NCBI GenBank assembly: GCA_902776765.1 | Contig: CACYRP010000021.1 | Coordinates: 49,079-113,078, forward strand | Length of the DNA: 64,000 nucleotides | Reading direction: 5' to 3' | Origin: Fibrobacter succinogenes | GTDB lineage: Bacteria > Fibrobacterota > Fibrobacteria > Fibrobacterales > Fibrobacteraceae | Shown: positions 16,778 to 24,836 of the stretch, one piece after another | Layout of the letters: each line of letters opens with the position of its first letter | Numbering within the stretch: the stretch's first letter is position 1 | Translations under genes and position numbers: made by a program | Notes under the pieces: model-generated | Databases searched by the model: none | Seen by the model: the letters and a program-made list of their open reading frames with translations, nothing else | Told to the model about the DNA's origin: nothing

Positions 16778-17977
16778 CTAATCTTTTTTCTTTGCTATTG
16801 GAGCATAAGGATCAAAGATACCATAGCCAAAGACTTCGACATCGTCAATCCAGACTTCCGTGCCCATCTGGCCAAAGATGCTAATCTTTGTCACGCTGTC
16901 CTTGATGGAATCCCAGCCAACATTACCGCCATTGTTCGACGTATCGAGTTCTGCCGGAATGACCACGAACTGCGTCCAGGCCGTATCTACTTCAAAGTGT
17001 TTCCAAGCCTTCTTGTTTTCCGAACTTGTCACGGAGTCGCTATTCACGAACACATCGAACGCAAACGAAATCTGCGAGGCCTTGGAAGTACGAGCCCAGA
17101 ACTTAATGGAATCCAAGCTGCTCATATCAACATAGCCGCCAAGTTCACGACCGATAAGAGCCCATTCCCAATCTTTAACAGAATCACGTTCACAAACAAA
17201 GTGTGCGGCTTTGCCCTTGCGATTATGCCCAGCAGACACAATATCAAAGTCAACGCTTGCATTATAGGACGCAGCCGGTTCCCAATTGCCTGCGCCTTTC
17301 TCAAAGTCATCAAATACAAAATATTTCTTGACGTACGCAGAGTCACCAAGGTAAAGACCGTCACCGAACCCAACCCCGACGTCTGCCTCAATGCGGCCAT
17401 ATTCCGTAACTGAATCAGCGCCAGTATCATTCACAAAAGCGACAATCTCGACATTGCCGCTCGGCAACGCATCAAATTCAAAATAGCCCGTAGAATCCAT
17501 CGGAACCTGGTAGTCAAGTCCCATCACGGAAACTGTAGCCGCACGGCGCACTAACTGCGGAAGGCCAACGCGACCAGAGACCTTGGTCGGTTCAGAAACT
17601 TCGACCGTAAGCGGAGTCGTGGAATCCGATTCCACATAGGCAATCTTTACAAAGCCCTTCAAATTCAAGGAATCATTACGGGCTTCGATGACATAAGAGC
17701 CCGTCGGGACATCAGACAGAACCACTCGGCCCTGCTCGTCCGTTTCGAAATGCAACTGGTAAAGGGAGTCCGAGCCCAGTTCGGTTGCACCCGACAAATA
17801 AGATTCAGGGCGGACAATAACGTCCATACGTGCAGCAGGCGTGCCATCGGCCAATTGAGTAAGCACCGCGATGGAGTTTTCCGTTTCCATCGACGATCCA
17901 GCGGTACGACCGCTATCGCAGGCGACATTGCAAAGAGCCAACGTCGCCAACCCATATGTCCACGCCCGTTTAATCAT
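16778..17977 (-). CDS. Lipoprotein with carboxypeptidase-regulatory-like and CBM11-like domains
   Basis: A probable outer-envelope lipoprotein: hydrophobic N-terminus ending NVAC with Cys20. Residues about 35-115 look like a prealbumin/carboxypeptidase-regulatory-like beta domain (TPAARMDVIV, GRVVLSDVPTGSYVIEA), with a second similar segment (VSGRVGLPQL to GNVEIVAFV). The C-terminal half (about 215-390, starting FDDFEKGAGNWEP and containing KAAHFVC and VEVFGYGI) resembles CBM11/CIA30-type carbohydrate-binding folds. It overlaps the upstream TIGR02147-family gene by 4 nt (ATGA), so the two are translationally coupled. This pairing is common in Fibrobacter. It lies directly upstream of the GH43 tandem and may bind polysaccharide at the cell surface; that role is inferred. 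Confidence 0.75.
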   Translation of the reverse strand: MIKRAWTYGLATLALCNVACDSGRTAGSSMETENSIAVLTQLADGTPAARMDVIVRPESYLSGATELGSDSLYQLHFETDEQGRVVLSDVPTGSYVIEARNDSLNLKGFVKIAYVESDSTTPLTVEVSEPTKVSGRVGLPQLVRRAATVSVMGLDYQVPMDSTGYFEFDALPSGNVEIVAFVNDTGADSVTEYGRIEADVGVGFGDGLYLGDSAYVKKYFVFDDFEKGAGNWEPAASYNASVDFDIVSAGHNRKGKAAHFVCERDSVKDWEWALIGRELGGYVDMSSLDSIKFWARTSKASQISFAFDVFVNSDSVTSSENKKAWKHFEVDTAWTQFVVIPAELDTSNNGGNVGWDSIKDSVTKISIFGQMGTEVWIDDVEVFGYGIFDPYAPIAKKKD

Positions 17978-18768
17978 TTTTTATCTCCTGCACCTTCCCC
18001 TATTATTATAGTATTTTCCGAAGCCCCTCCTTTACGGGCTACCGGATAAAATGCCATAGAAAGCTGCATAACACGGTCAGGATTCTTGGCACCGTCTACT
18101 CTTTTTTGGACTAAACGGCGGAATTCCCTCAACATGTCGCCCAAATCCTCGAAGCAGGACTGGTCTACAGAAAGAGTCAGTGTAGAAATATTGCGTTCAT
18201 TGACGGGGACATTTTCGAGCGCATCGCTCGCAAGGCTCAGCACCTGGCGCTGGAAATTGCGCACAGCCTTGGCCTTTTCGGGGCCCCCTACTGTCAAATG
18301 GGCTTCGGTGAGTGCGAGCTTACCCGATGCAAGCTTTTTCACGAGACCGACGCTCTTTAAAGTTTCAATGGCTTCGAGAGCCTGTTCCTCGGTAATCGGC
18401 GGGCAAATATCCTTAGCGATTTGCTTGACATTTACCACCCCACCGTTCAATTCCAGGTAGGCGCGTACCGCAGGAATCCACCAGTTTTCAAGAAGTTTAA
18501 GTTCGGCGGCTTGCAACGAATGGCGTTCCACATCGCGCAGCGAAAGGGCTTTCGCCATAAGTTCTTCGCGCTTAGTCTTATCCTTGCTGACAGCAGCAGA
18601 ATAAAGCAGGTCGAAATACTCGGCCTCGCGACCGGCCAGCGCAAGGATTTCCTTAGCCGCAGGTAATGCATGAGCAGGCAAATGCTGCTTTTTTTGCAAT
18701 ACGCGATAGAGATAGCTGGAGTCTAGCCCGAGCTTATCACCCATCATGCGGTAGCTGTAGAAGGGCAT
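17974..18768 (-). CDS. TIGR02147-family protein (Fibrobacter-type), probably N-terminally truncated
   Basis: Member of the Fibrobacter-enriched TIGR02147 family, whose members are thought to be regulators because of an N-terminal helix-turn-helix-like segment (here YRMMGDKLGLDSSYLYRVL). The rest has the family's ITEEQALEAIETL winged region and the LTLSVDQSCFEDL and LSMAFYPV blocks. Full-length members begin about 25 residues earlier with a DYR-type motif. Here the in-frame codons just before Met1 read TYDRRKVE, which look like that region, but a TAG at 18796-18798 closes the frame, so the N-terminus appears lost or frameshifted. No clear ribosome site precedes the ATG at 18768. Overlaps the lipoprotein gene by 4 nt and has its own upstream palindrome. 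Confidence 0.75.
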   Translation of the reverse strand: MPFYSYRMMGDKLGLDSSYLYRVLQKKQHLPAHALPAAKEILALAGREAEYFDLLYSAAVSKDKTKREELMAKALSLRDVERHSLQAAELKLLENWWIPAVRAYLELNGGVVNVKQIAKDICPPITEEQALEAIETLKSVGLVKKLASGKLALTEAHLTVGGPEKAKAVRNFQRQVLSLASDALENVPVNERNISTLTLSVDQSCFEDLGDMLREFRRLVQKRVDGAKNPDRVMQLSMAFYPVARKGGASENTIIIGEGAGDKK

Positions 18769-18798
18769 CTCGACCTTGCGCCTGTCGTAGGTCCGCTA

Positions 18799-19140
18799 TG
18801 TCAGAAAAAGTAACCATCAATATCTAAGATATTTAAATCTTGCTCGCGATGCCCTACTATGTAAAAATTTGGTATGGACTTTTTGTCAATGGGCGGCGGC
18901 AGAGCCGCAGTTTCTTGAACTTCGGGAGGAATATAGTAATTAGTGGACAGTAGGAAGTAGGAAGTGGTTAGTGGTTTGTGATTAGGAATGTGTCATCCTG
19001 AGGACCGAAAGGACGAAGGATCCAGTGAAGGTTTAGACGATAGACCGCTGCGCTGGTAGACGAAAGACGATAGAAAAGTAGGCTGTGGTTTGTGATTAGG
19101 GATAGTTGGTAGAACCGCGAAAATAAATTACATTACGGGC
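18799..19140. other. Intergenic spacer with low-complexity and dispersed repeats
   Basis: No gene seen. It holds the palindrome at 18874-18890, then a purine-rich run of short related words (for example GTAGGAAGT and TTAGTGGTTTGTGATTAGG), a dispersed element at 18991-19026 (TGTCATCCTGAG...GGATCCAG) and TAGACGAAAGACGATAG-type words near 19033-19075. Confidence 0.6.
18874..18890 (-). promoter_or_regulatory. 17-bp palindromic motif upstream of the TIGR02147 gene
   Basis: The plus strand reads ATGGACTTTTTGTCAAT, one base different from the site before the CE6 gene. It lies about 106 nt upstream of the annotated ATG. Confidence 0.5.
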
Positions 19141-19632
19141 ATGAAATGTCCTCATTGCCATAAATCTATAGAGAATAATTATCTATATCCAAAAGACTGG
19201 AACTCATATGGTTACCTGTCTCCATTAATAACTTGTCCAAAATGCAACAAGGATTTTCTTTGCAAAGCCTTCCACGAACCCGCAGCGGAAGGAGTCGACA
19301 AGAAATGGCTCAATATCGGCATTCCTCTAAAACGCGCACTCATTTGCACAGCAATTGGGGCGGTTTGCTGGGGCGTCATTTACTATGTTTCAAATCCAAT
19401 CATTTCACTAAGCATAAAAGAGTTTTTGGCATTAAGCAGCGTCTATTTCCTAGCGTTTGCGATAATCTATTGGATGACCGTAATCCGCATCAAGTCTGGG
19501 AAAGAAGCCAAAATCCTGTTAAAGCTCGTTCAAGAATCCGAAAAACGCTTGCAAGACGAGAGCTATGCACGAAGGCTCTACAACTTAGGCTACAAAGTGC
19601 CGGAAAAATATTTGCCCAAAGACTTGCAATAA
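19141..19632 (+). CDS. Small membrane protein with N-terminal zinc ribbon
   Basis: A 163-residue protein not recognised as a named family. The N-terminus has CPHC (residues 3-6) and CPKC (about 32-35), a CxxC-CxxC pair typical of a zinc ribbon. Two hydrophobic segments follow (about 68-88, RALICTAIGAVCWGVIYYV, and about 95-118, FLALSSVYFLAFAIIYWM) and should cross the membrane. The C-terminal 45 residues are charged and probably helical (LVQESEKRLQDESYARRLYNLG). It stands alone, with no close neighbour in the same direction. No strong ribosome site is visible before the ATG. Function unknown. Confidence 0.7.
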   Translation: MKCPHCHKSIENNYLYPKDWNSYGYLSPLITCPKCNKDFLCKAFHEPAAEGVDKKWLNIGIPLKRALICTAIGAVCWGVIYYVSNPIISLSIKEFLALSSVYFLAFAIIYWMTVIRIKSGKEAKILLKLVQESEKRLQDESYARRLYNLGYKVPEKYLPKDLQ

Positions 19633-19642
19633 AGCGATAAAC

Positions 19643-19667
19643 AAAAAAGCCCGACATTACGCCGGGC
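19643..19667 (-). terminator. Probable terminator for the FKBP gene
   Basis: GCCCG pairs with CGGGC and is followed by TTTTTT on the minus strand. It is about 170 nt beyond the FKBP stop codon and 10-35 nt past the end of the convergent zinc-ribbon gene. Confidence 0.5.
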
Positions 19668-19838
19668 CAACAACACCGTTTCTTTTATGGATCCTATCGG
19701 CTCTGCGAGCCTCCAGAATGACAAACACACTCGTCTTTTGACTCTAAACAAATGACATAAGCAGTTCCCGACAGCAATCCCTTTCGTCTCTCGTCTGTAG
19801 GGCGAAGCCCGTTCTTTCGTCTAAAAGCGGCTCCGCCG

Positions 19839-21029
19839 CTACTCTTCCCCGAGGTATTCCACTGCAAAGATGAGCGTTGCGCCTCCAGGAATCGGACCTG
19901 CGCCGCGGCTACCATAGCCAAGGCCAGGCGGCACTACGAGGATTCTCTTTTCGCCGGGGAGCATGCCCTGCACGCCGAGTTCCCAGCCGCGAATGACGTT
20001 GCCTGCTCCGAGTTCAAATGCAAACGGCTGACCGCGATCGCGGGAACTGTCGAACTTGTAACCATTCACCATCCAGCCTGTGTAATGCACAATGGCGCGA
20101 TGGCCAGCGCGGGCCGGTTCGCCTTCGCCCTGCTTCACGATAGCATAACGTAAACCTTCAGGACCATTTTCGTACTTGAGGAGCGTTGTATCCGGGAAGA
20201 AATCCATGTTCTTTGCCAGTTCCGGATCCAGTTCAGAAGAAACCATCTCGACGCGGAACACGAGCGTGGAGTTCGGCGGAATCATCGAAAACGCCATAGC
20301 GCCGTAACCCATTGCCGGAGAAACGCGTAACCAGCGCACACCGCCTTCGCGCATGCCGTCAAGGCCTGTTTCCCAGCCCTTGATCATCTTGCCGGCACCC
20401 ATCACGGCTTCCAACGGCTTGCCCAGATCCTTGGAGCTACCGAACTTACGGCCCGACAAAAGCCAGCCCGTATAGTGGACCTTAATTACGTTACCCGAAA
20501 CGTTGACCTTGCCGTTACCGACCTTTTCATCAAAGATCTTGAGGCCGCGGCCCATGTCGCGCCACTTGAGCTTTTCGACATCGGCAGGGAATTTGTCTGC
20601 TTCCAGCGGCTTTTCAGCATGAACAAGTTCAACAACGAACATCAAGTCGCTATTAGGCGGGATTCCTTCGAGGGAGTTGTCGCCATAAGCCATCACCGAG
20701 GGCACCGAAAGCTTGCGGACTTCGCCAATTTTCATGCCCACAAGGCCTTTGTCCCAGCCTTCAATCACCTGGCCCACGCCAACCGTGAATTCAAGCGGTT
20801 TTTCGCTGTAATAGGAATTTGCAAAATACGGGGCTTCAACAGTCGAGTCGGTAGCCGCTTTGTTCACAATGGCACTGTCTACCGCCAAGTATCCTTTGTA
20901 ATGAACTTTAATCAATTGACCTGCACGGATGGGCTCTCCACTACCTTCCTTGACCGTTTCAACCTTGAACGGGACAGCCCAAGCGACACTACAAGCAAGT
21001 AACACAAGAAAAAACTTTAATTTTAACAT
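19839..21029 (-). CDS. Exported triple-domain FKBP-type peptidyl-prolyl isomerase
   Basis: Three FKBP domains in one exported polypeptide (signal peptide about 1-18, ending AWA). Each domain shows the family pattern VHY.G then a GxVIxGWxxGLxGM core and a Y-G-x(n)-IPPN/IPGG ending: about 25-135 (GQVIEGWDKGL), 150-255 (GKMIKGWETGL) and 285-395 (GNVIRGWELGV). The third is closest to typical FKBPs; the first has an insertion between VHYKGYL and the core. The family speeds cis-trans isomerisation of X-Pro bonds during folding, here in the periplasm. Most bacterial FKBPs carry one such domain, so three in tandem is unusual. AGGAGATATT gives a usable ribosome site. Confidence 0.9.
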   Translation of the reverse strand: MLKLKFFLVLLACSVAWAVPFKVETVKEGSGEPIRAGQLIKVHYKGYLAVDSAIVNKAATDSTVEAPYFANSYYSEKPLEFTVGVGQVIEGWDKGLVGMKIGEVRKLSVPSVMAYGDNSLEGIPPNSDLMFVVELVHAEKPLEADKFPADVEKLKWRDMGRGLKIFDEKVGNGKVNVSGNVIKVHYTGWLLSGRKFGSSKDLGKPLEAVMGAGKMIKGWETGLDGMREGGVRWLRVSPAMGYGAMAFSMIPPNSTLVFRVEMVSSELDPELAKNMDFFPDTTLLKYENGPEGLRYAIVKQGEGEPARAGHRAIVHYTGWMVNGYKFDSSRDRGQPFAFELGAGNVIRGWELGVQGMLPGEKRILVVPPGLGYGSRGAGPIPGGATLIFAVEYLGEE

Positions 21030-21101
21030 AATATCTCCTATCTTATAAAATAGAAAATGCTAGTTTTTGAGAGTAAGGATTTATCGTAAACGGATTTAAA
21101 T

Positions 21102-21665
21102 ATGCTATCAATCATTATCGTCATCGCGATTGTGCTATTGTCCATCGTCCTCGCCGGCATCGGCATCTATGTGGGCACGCGCAATTCCGACGAAAAAGAG
21201 CCGTCCAAACCGGTCATCGACGTATCGGGCCAGTATGCCGCCATCGGTCGCCCTGCCCGCGAGACGCTCAACGCCGTAAAGCCCTCCGAAGCATCTATCA
21301 AGGCTTGGCTCGAAACGCAAGATTTAACACCAGAACAAAGGTCATCCTACATCGAGCAGTGGAACAACTCGCTAGAGGAAACCATCAGAACGATTGACGA
21401 AGGGGACAAGAACGGCACCGCCACTTACAGGATTGTACTTGGTCCCAAAGGCAAGAATTATTGTAAATTCGTCAGCGAGGAAAATTTCATCACCCGCGAA
21501 CAGATTCGCAATCACGCGGAAATTTTACCCCCCTATGTCTTGGGCTGCGACTGTAAGCTTTTACCGAAGCAACCCTGGGAAAACCCGAGTAAATCCGGAT
21601 GGAAGGCTGTAATCCCTACACACGGTAACACCTATAGCGTCCCGGATTGGAGGCAACTTGCGTAA
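21102..21665 (+). CDS. Single-pass membrane protein of unknown function
   Basis: A 187-residue protein with an N-terminal transmembrane anchor (residues 2-25, rich in Ile, Val and Leu, ending GIGIYVG) and a soluble remainder that is presumably periplasmic. The middle is helical and acidic (SIKAWLETQDLTPEQRSSYI); the C-terminal part has a YRIVLGPKGKNYCKF segment, a GCDC motif (three Cys overall) and a VIPTHGNTYSVPDW stretch. I do not recognise a family. It overlaps the start of the downstream PorV-like gene by 8 nt, so the two are probably co-translated. Confidence 0.65.
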   Translation: MLSIIIVIAIVLLSIVLAGIGIYVGTRNSDEKEPSKPVIDVSGQYAAIGRPARETLNAVKPSEASIKAWLETQDLTPEQRSSYIEQWNNSLEETIRTIDEGDKNGTATYRIVLGPKGKNYCKFVSEENFITREQIRNHAEILPPYVLGCDCKLLPKQPWENPSKSGWKAVIPTHGNTYSVPDWRQLA

Positions 21666-23826
21666 GTCACTATTATCAGCTATTCTTTTAGCCCCAGCCA
21701 TGGCTCTTGCCGCTGGTTCGGCAATCATCACTCTCCAAATGCCCGTTGGCGCCCGCCAGCTTGGTATGGGCGAAGTCGGTGCAGCACTTGCCGATGACGC
21801 AACCGCCATGTATTACAACCCGGCCGGCCTTGCATTCGGACCTCTTGCCGACGAATGGCGCAGTTCCTACAAAGCCGATGCCAAGCAAACGCCGTTCTTT
21901 ACGCACATGGCGTCCCGCAGCAAAAACGGATTCTTCGACAAGAGCGAACTTTGGGCAGGTACCACCAAGGGCATTCTCAAGTTCGACGGCGAACAGTGGG
22001 TCGACTACTACTCCGTCACCTTGCAGGGCAACGCCAAAATTAAAGACGCCGTACGCACCTTCGTCGGCACCGAACGCGGGCTCGACGAATACACGCGCAT
22101 CGTGAAGGCCTTCAACGATGTGAAGACCGCCGACGACGAATCTCACGTGGTCGAAGTCAAGATGCCTTGGGACTTGGTCGTGAAAGATACCATCACCGCC
22201 ATCCTCTACGAAACTCTCACCGAAAAACTTTGGGTCGGAACACCGAAGGGCCTCTACCGCTTTGACGGCAAGAGCTGGAAGACTTTCGAAACCGAACTCG
22301 GCGAACGCCGCATTACAGCACTCGCCAAGCAAGGCGCCTCCCTCTGGATTGGTACGGATAACGGCCTCTTCGTTTACCGCAACGGTGCCTTCGAACAGAA
22401 AGGCAAGGTTCTCCCGAGCCAAAAGATTAACGCACTTGTGTGGTCCGAAAACCGCAAGGAACTTTACGTGGCCGTCGGTGGTGCAGGTGTCGCACGCCTC
22501 ACCCCGAAGAAGAGCTCAAACGACAAAGACCGCTGGAGCCTGTTCAACCAAGAAGATGGCATCATGGACTTGAACCCGACCGCACTCGCCGTCGACAGCT
22601 CGGGTCACGTTTGGGCAACCCACAAAGGCGGTCTCTCGCACTTTACGCTGCGCAAGTGGGAACAGGTGCAGTTTGCCAACAACACTGTAAACGATGTTTC
22701 CGTGGACCGCAAGGGCGCCATCTGGATTGCAACGAACCTCGGCGTTTGGCGCCACCTGCCGGATTACGCCACCGCAAGTGGACGTAAGGCCGAACTCGAA
22801 CGCAGCTCCAAGGAAGATCCTGAAGCCACCAAGCGCGATGACGAATGGACGCACTACCACCAGGGCAACGGACTCTCGACCAATAGAGTCTGGGCTGTAC
22901 TCCCCGAAGGTAACGACGTGTGGTTCAGCACGGCGAACGGCATGGAACAATATAAGGATGCCGACTACCAGCTCACCGCATTCTACGAAAAGCTTTTGCC
23001 GGTCCTCAACATCCCTGACCTTTACCACCTCTACGGCGGTATGACCATTCCGCTGAACGACTGGGGAACGCTCGGTGTTTCCGTGAACTTCGTTTCGTTC
23101 GGTTCTACAGTGGTTTCGGGCGACTTGGATGCAGAAGACCTCGTAGCCTACAACAGTTCCGAAATCGTCGGTGGCGTAAGCTACGGCACGCGCTTCCCGA
23201 ACGACTGGGGCCTTGGTCTTTCTATCAAGTTCTTCTACTCCGACTTGAGTTCCGGCGCAGGCGAAGGCGCAGAAGAAGCAACCACGTTCGGTTACGCATT
23301 CGACATCGGTATTTTGAAGAAGAATCTCATTGTCCCGAAGCTCAACTTTGCATTGGTCCTTGCAAACATCGGTCCTAGCGTTTACTACGTGGACAAGACC
23401 ATCGAAGACCCGATTCCATTGACCTGGCGCCTCGGACTTTCTTATGAAATCTTGAGCATGGCCGACTACAAGTGGACCGTCGCATTCGACTACAATCGCG
23501 AAGTTGTGATTGACGACAAAAAGGGCAATCCGGAACCATTCTACATCGCTTGCTGGAAATCGCTTTTTGACCCCGAAGACAGCAAGACGAACACGTTCCT
23601 CCAGGGTGTGTTCAACTTCGGTACTGAATTCATTTATTCTAACACGATTGCTCTCCGCCTCGGTTATTTATACGACTACAAGGGCAAGCGTAACGAAGTG
23701 GATTTTGGCGTGGGCGTGATGCTCTCTGATGTTTTGCAGTTCGACTGGGCAACCATCAAGAACGTAGGCCGAGCAGACGGCGTTCGCGACGGCCAGATGC
23801 GCTTCGGCATGCTGTTTAAGTTCTAA
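21658..23826 (+). CDS. PorV-like outer-membrane barrel with inserted beta-propeller
   Basis: Outer-membrane protein of the PorV/PorQ (FadL-like) class. After a signal peptide (about 1-18) comes the family's N-terminal signature GARQLGMGEVGAALADDATAMYYNPAGLA (split here by a hyphen in the barrel pattern: GARQLGMGE-VGAALADDA). Instead of continuing into the barrel, residues about 80-440 hold repeated WVGTPKGLYRFDG / LWIGTDNGLFVY / HVWATHKGGLSHF / IWIATNLGVWRH motifs, the two-component-regulator type of beta-propeller. The barrel then resumes (about 455-722, ending MRFGMLFKF with a terminal Phe). The start is TTG at 21658, preceded by GGAGG at 4-5 nt and overlapping the previous gene. In PorV systems the barrel helps export or attach T9SS cargo; whether this fusion does so is unknown. 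Confidence 0.8.
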   Translation: MRKSLLSAILLAPAMALAAGSAIITLQMPVGARQLGMGEVGAALADDATAMYYNPAGLAFGPLADEWRSSYKADAKQTPFFTHMASRSKNGFFDKSELWAGTTKGILKFDGEQWVDYYSVTLQGNAKIKDAVRTFVGTERGLDEYTRIVKAFNDVKTADDESHVVEVKMPWDLVVKDTITAILYETLTEKLWVGTPKGLYRFDGKSWKTFETELGERRITALAKQGASLWIGTDNGLFVYRNGAFEQKGKVLPSQKINALVWSENRKELYVAVGGAGVARLTPKKSSNDKDRWSLFNQEDGIMDLNPTALAVDSSGHVWATHKGGLSHFTLRKWEQVQFANNTVNDVSVDRKGAIWIATNLGVWRHLPDYATASGRKAELERSSKEDPEATKRDDEWTHYHQGNGLSTNRVWAVLPEGNDVWFSTANGMEQYKDADYQLTAFYEKLLPVLNIPDLYHLYGGMTIPLNDWGTLGVSVNFVSFGSTVVSGDLDAEDLVAYNSSEIVGGVSYGTRFPNDWGLGLSIKFFYSDLSSGAGEGAEEATTFGYAFDIGILKKNLIVPKLNFALVLANIGPSVYYVDKTIEDPIPLTWRLGLSYEILSMADYKWTVAFDYNREVVIDDKKGNPEPFYIACWKSLFDPEDSKTNTFLQGVFNFGTEFIYSNTIALRLGYLYDYKGKRNEVDFGVGVMLSDVLQFDWATIKNVGRADGVRDGQMRFGMLFKF

Positions 23827-23917
23827 GGCGCCGGAGGCGCAGTAGGAAGTAGACTGTAGGCAGTAGACAGAAAAAAAATTGCGACTACGCCACCTGTTAA
23901 CATTCAGCGAAAAAGGA

Positions 23918-23949
23918 GATGCCCGCCAACGAGAGCGGGCATCTTTTTT
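23918..23949 (+). terminator. Bidirectional terminator between the PorV-like gene and rsmG
   Basis: A perfect 9-bp stem GATGCCCGC/GCGGGCATC is followed by TTTTTT on the plus strand; on the minus strand it is followed by a CC then TTTTT, so it can also serve the convergent rsmG gene. Confidence 0.85.
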
Positions 23950-23988
23950 ATACGATAACAGAAATATTTCGCGTTTATTCCACGAGCT

Positions 23989-24756
23989 TTATTCCACGCG
24001 TTCTAAAATAATGAGCGCACGGTCTTGCGTGCTGTTCGGAATCGTGTAGAAATGCTTCCCGATAAATTTGTAACCGAAATCTTCGGGATAGAATGTTTTG
24101 AGCTCATCGGCAACAGCAGGGCCTTTCATAAAGAACACGCGGCCACCCACCTTCAAGGAATTTGCAATGCGCGGGAGCGTCTTTTCCATGAGTTCAAAAG
24201 CGCGGCTAATCACGCCATCGACAGGGATTGTCATGCTGCGGCTCGTGACCTTGTGACCGAACACGTCGATTCCCTTGAGGCCCATTTTTTCAATAACCAT
24301 GTTGAGGAAATTGATGCGGTTCGGGCGCGGTTCACACAAAGTAAGTTGAATGGACGGGTTCACGATTTTCAATGGAATTCCGGGGAAGCCGGCACCACTG
24401 CCGACATCGATCATGCGGGCGGGCCACTTTGGCACGTAAGCGTTGATGAGCGTACAGTCGGCATAATGGCGTTCGACCATCGTCTCGAATGCATTGAGGC
24501 GTGTCAAATCCTGGTCGTCGTTGTTTGCACGGAGCAACTGGTGAAATTCCCAAATTTGCTTGAGCGTCGGTTCCTGGAGTTCCACACCGTAGTAATGCAA
24601 AAGCTTAGCAAGACCCGCAAGCGAGGGCGTTACGCGCTTTCCGTTAAAAAGCGGAAACTCCGTGCGGGGAGCCTTCATATGAGGGATAAAGTCCTTGCCA
24701 AGCGCACTGGCGCCACTGCGAGGTTTGGAATTTTTGGACCAAGAAGAATTTGCCAT
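23989..24756 (-). CDS. rsmG: 16S rRNA (guanine527-N7)-methyltransferase RsmG
   Basis: S-adenosylmethionine-dependent enzyme that methylates G527 of 16S rRNA. The Rossmann core shows MIDVGSGAGFPGIPLKI (SAM-binding motif I), LCEPRPNRINFLN, and the family's VISRAFELMEKTLP and FFMKGP segments. I place the start at MANSSWSK (24756) because the upstream 36 in-frame residues are Lys-rich, look non-coding and overlap the start region of the divergent gene; the ribosome site is weak. The N-terminal 40 residues before PSLAGLAKLLHYYGV are longer than in E. coli RsmG. Divergent from the outer-membrane protein gene at 24837. Confidence 0.9.
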   Translation of the reverse strand: MANSSWSKNSKPRSGASALGKDFIPHMKAPRTEFPLFNGKRVTPSLAGLAKLLHYYGVELQEPTLKQIWEFHQLLRANNDDQDLTRLNAFETMVERHYADCTLINAYVPKWPARMIDVGSGAGFPGIPLKIVNPSIQLTLCEPRPNRINFLNMVIEKMGLKGIDVFGHKVTSRSMTIPVDGVISRAFELMEKTLPRIANSLKVGGRVFFMKGPAVADELKTFYPEDFGYKFIGKHFYTIPNSTQDRALIILERVE

Positions 24757-24836
24757 GTCCACAAATCTAGAAAGATTTTTCTTTTTTTTACAGTCCAAAA
24801 GGGTCTCTCGCGGGTGTTTATATAAGGGAGGTTCTT

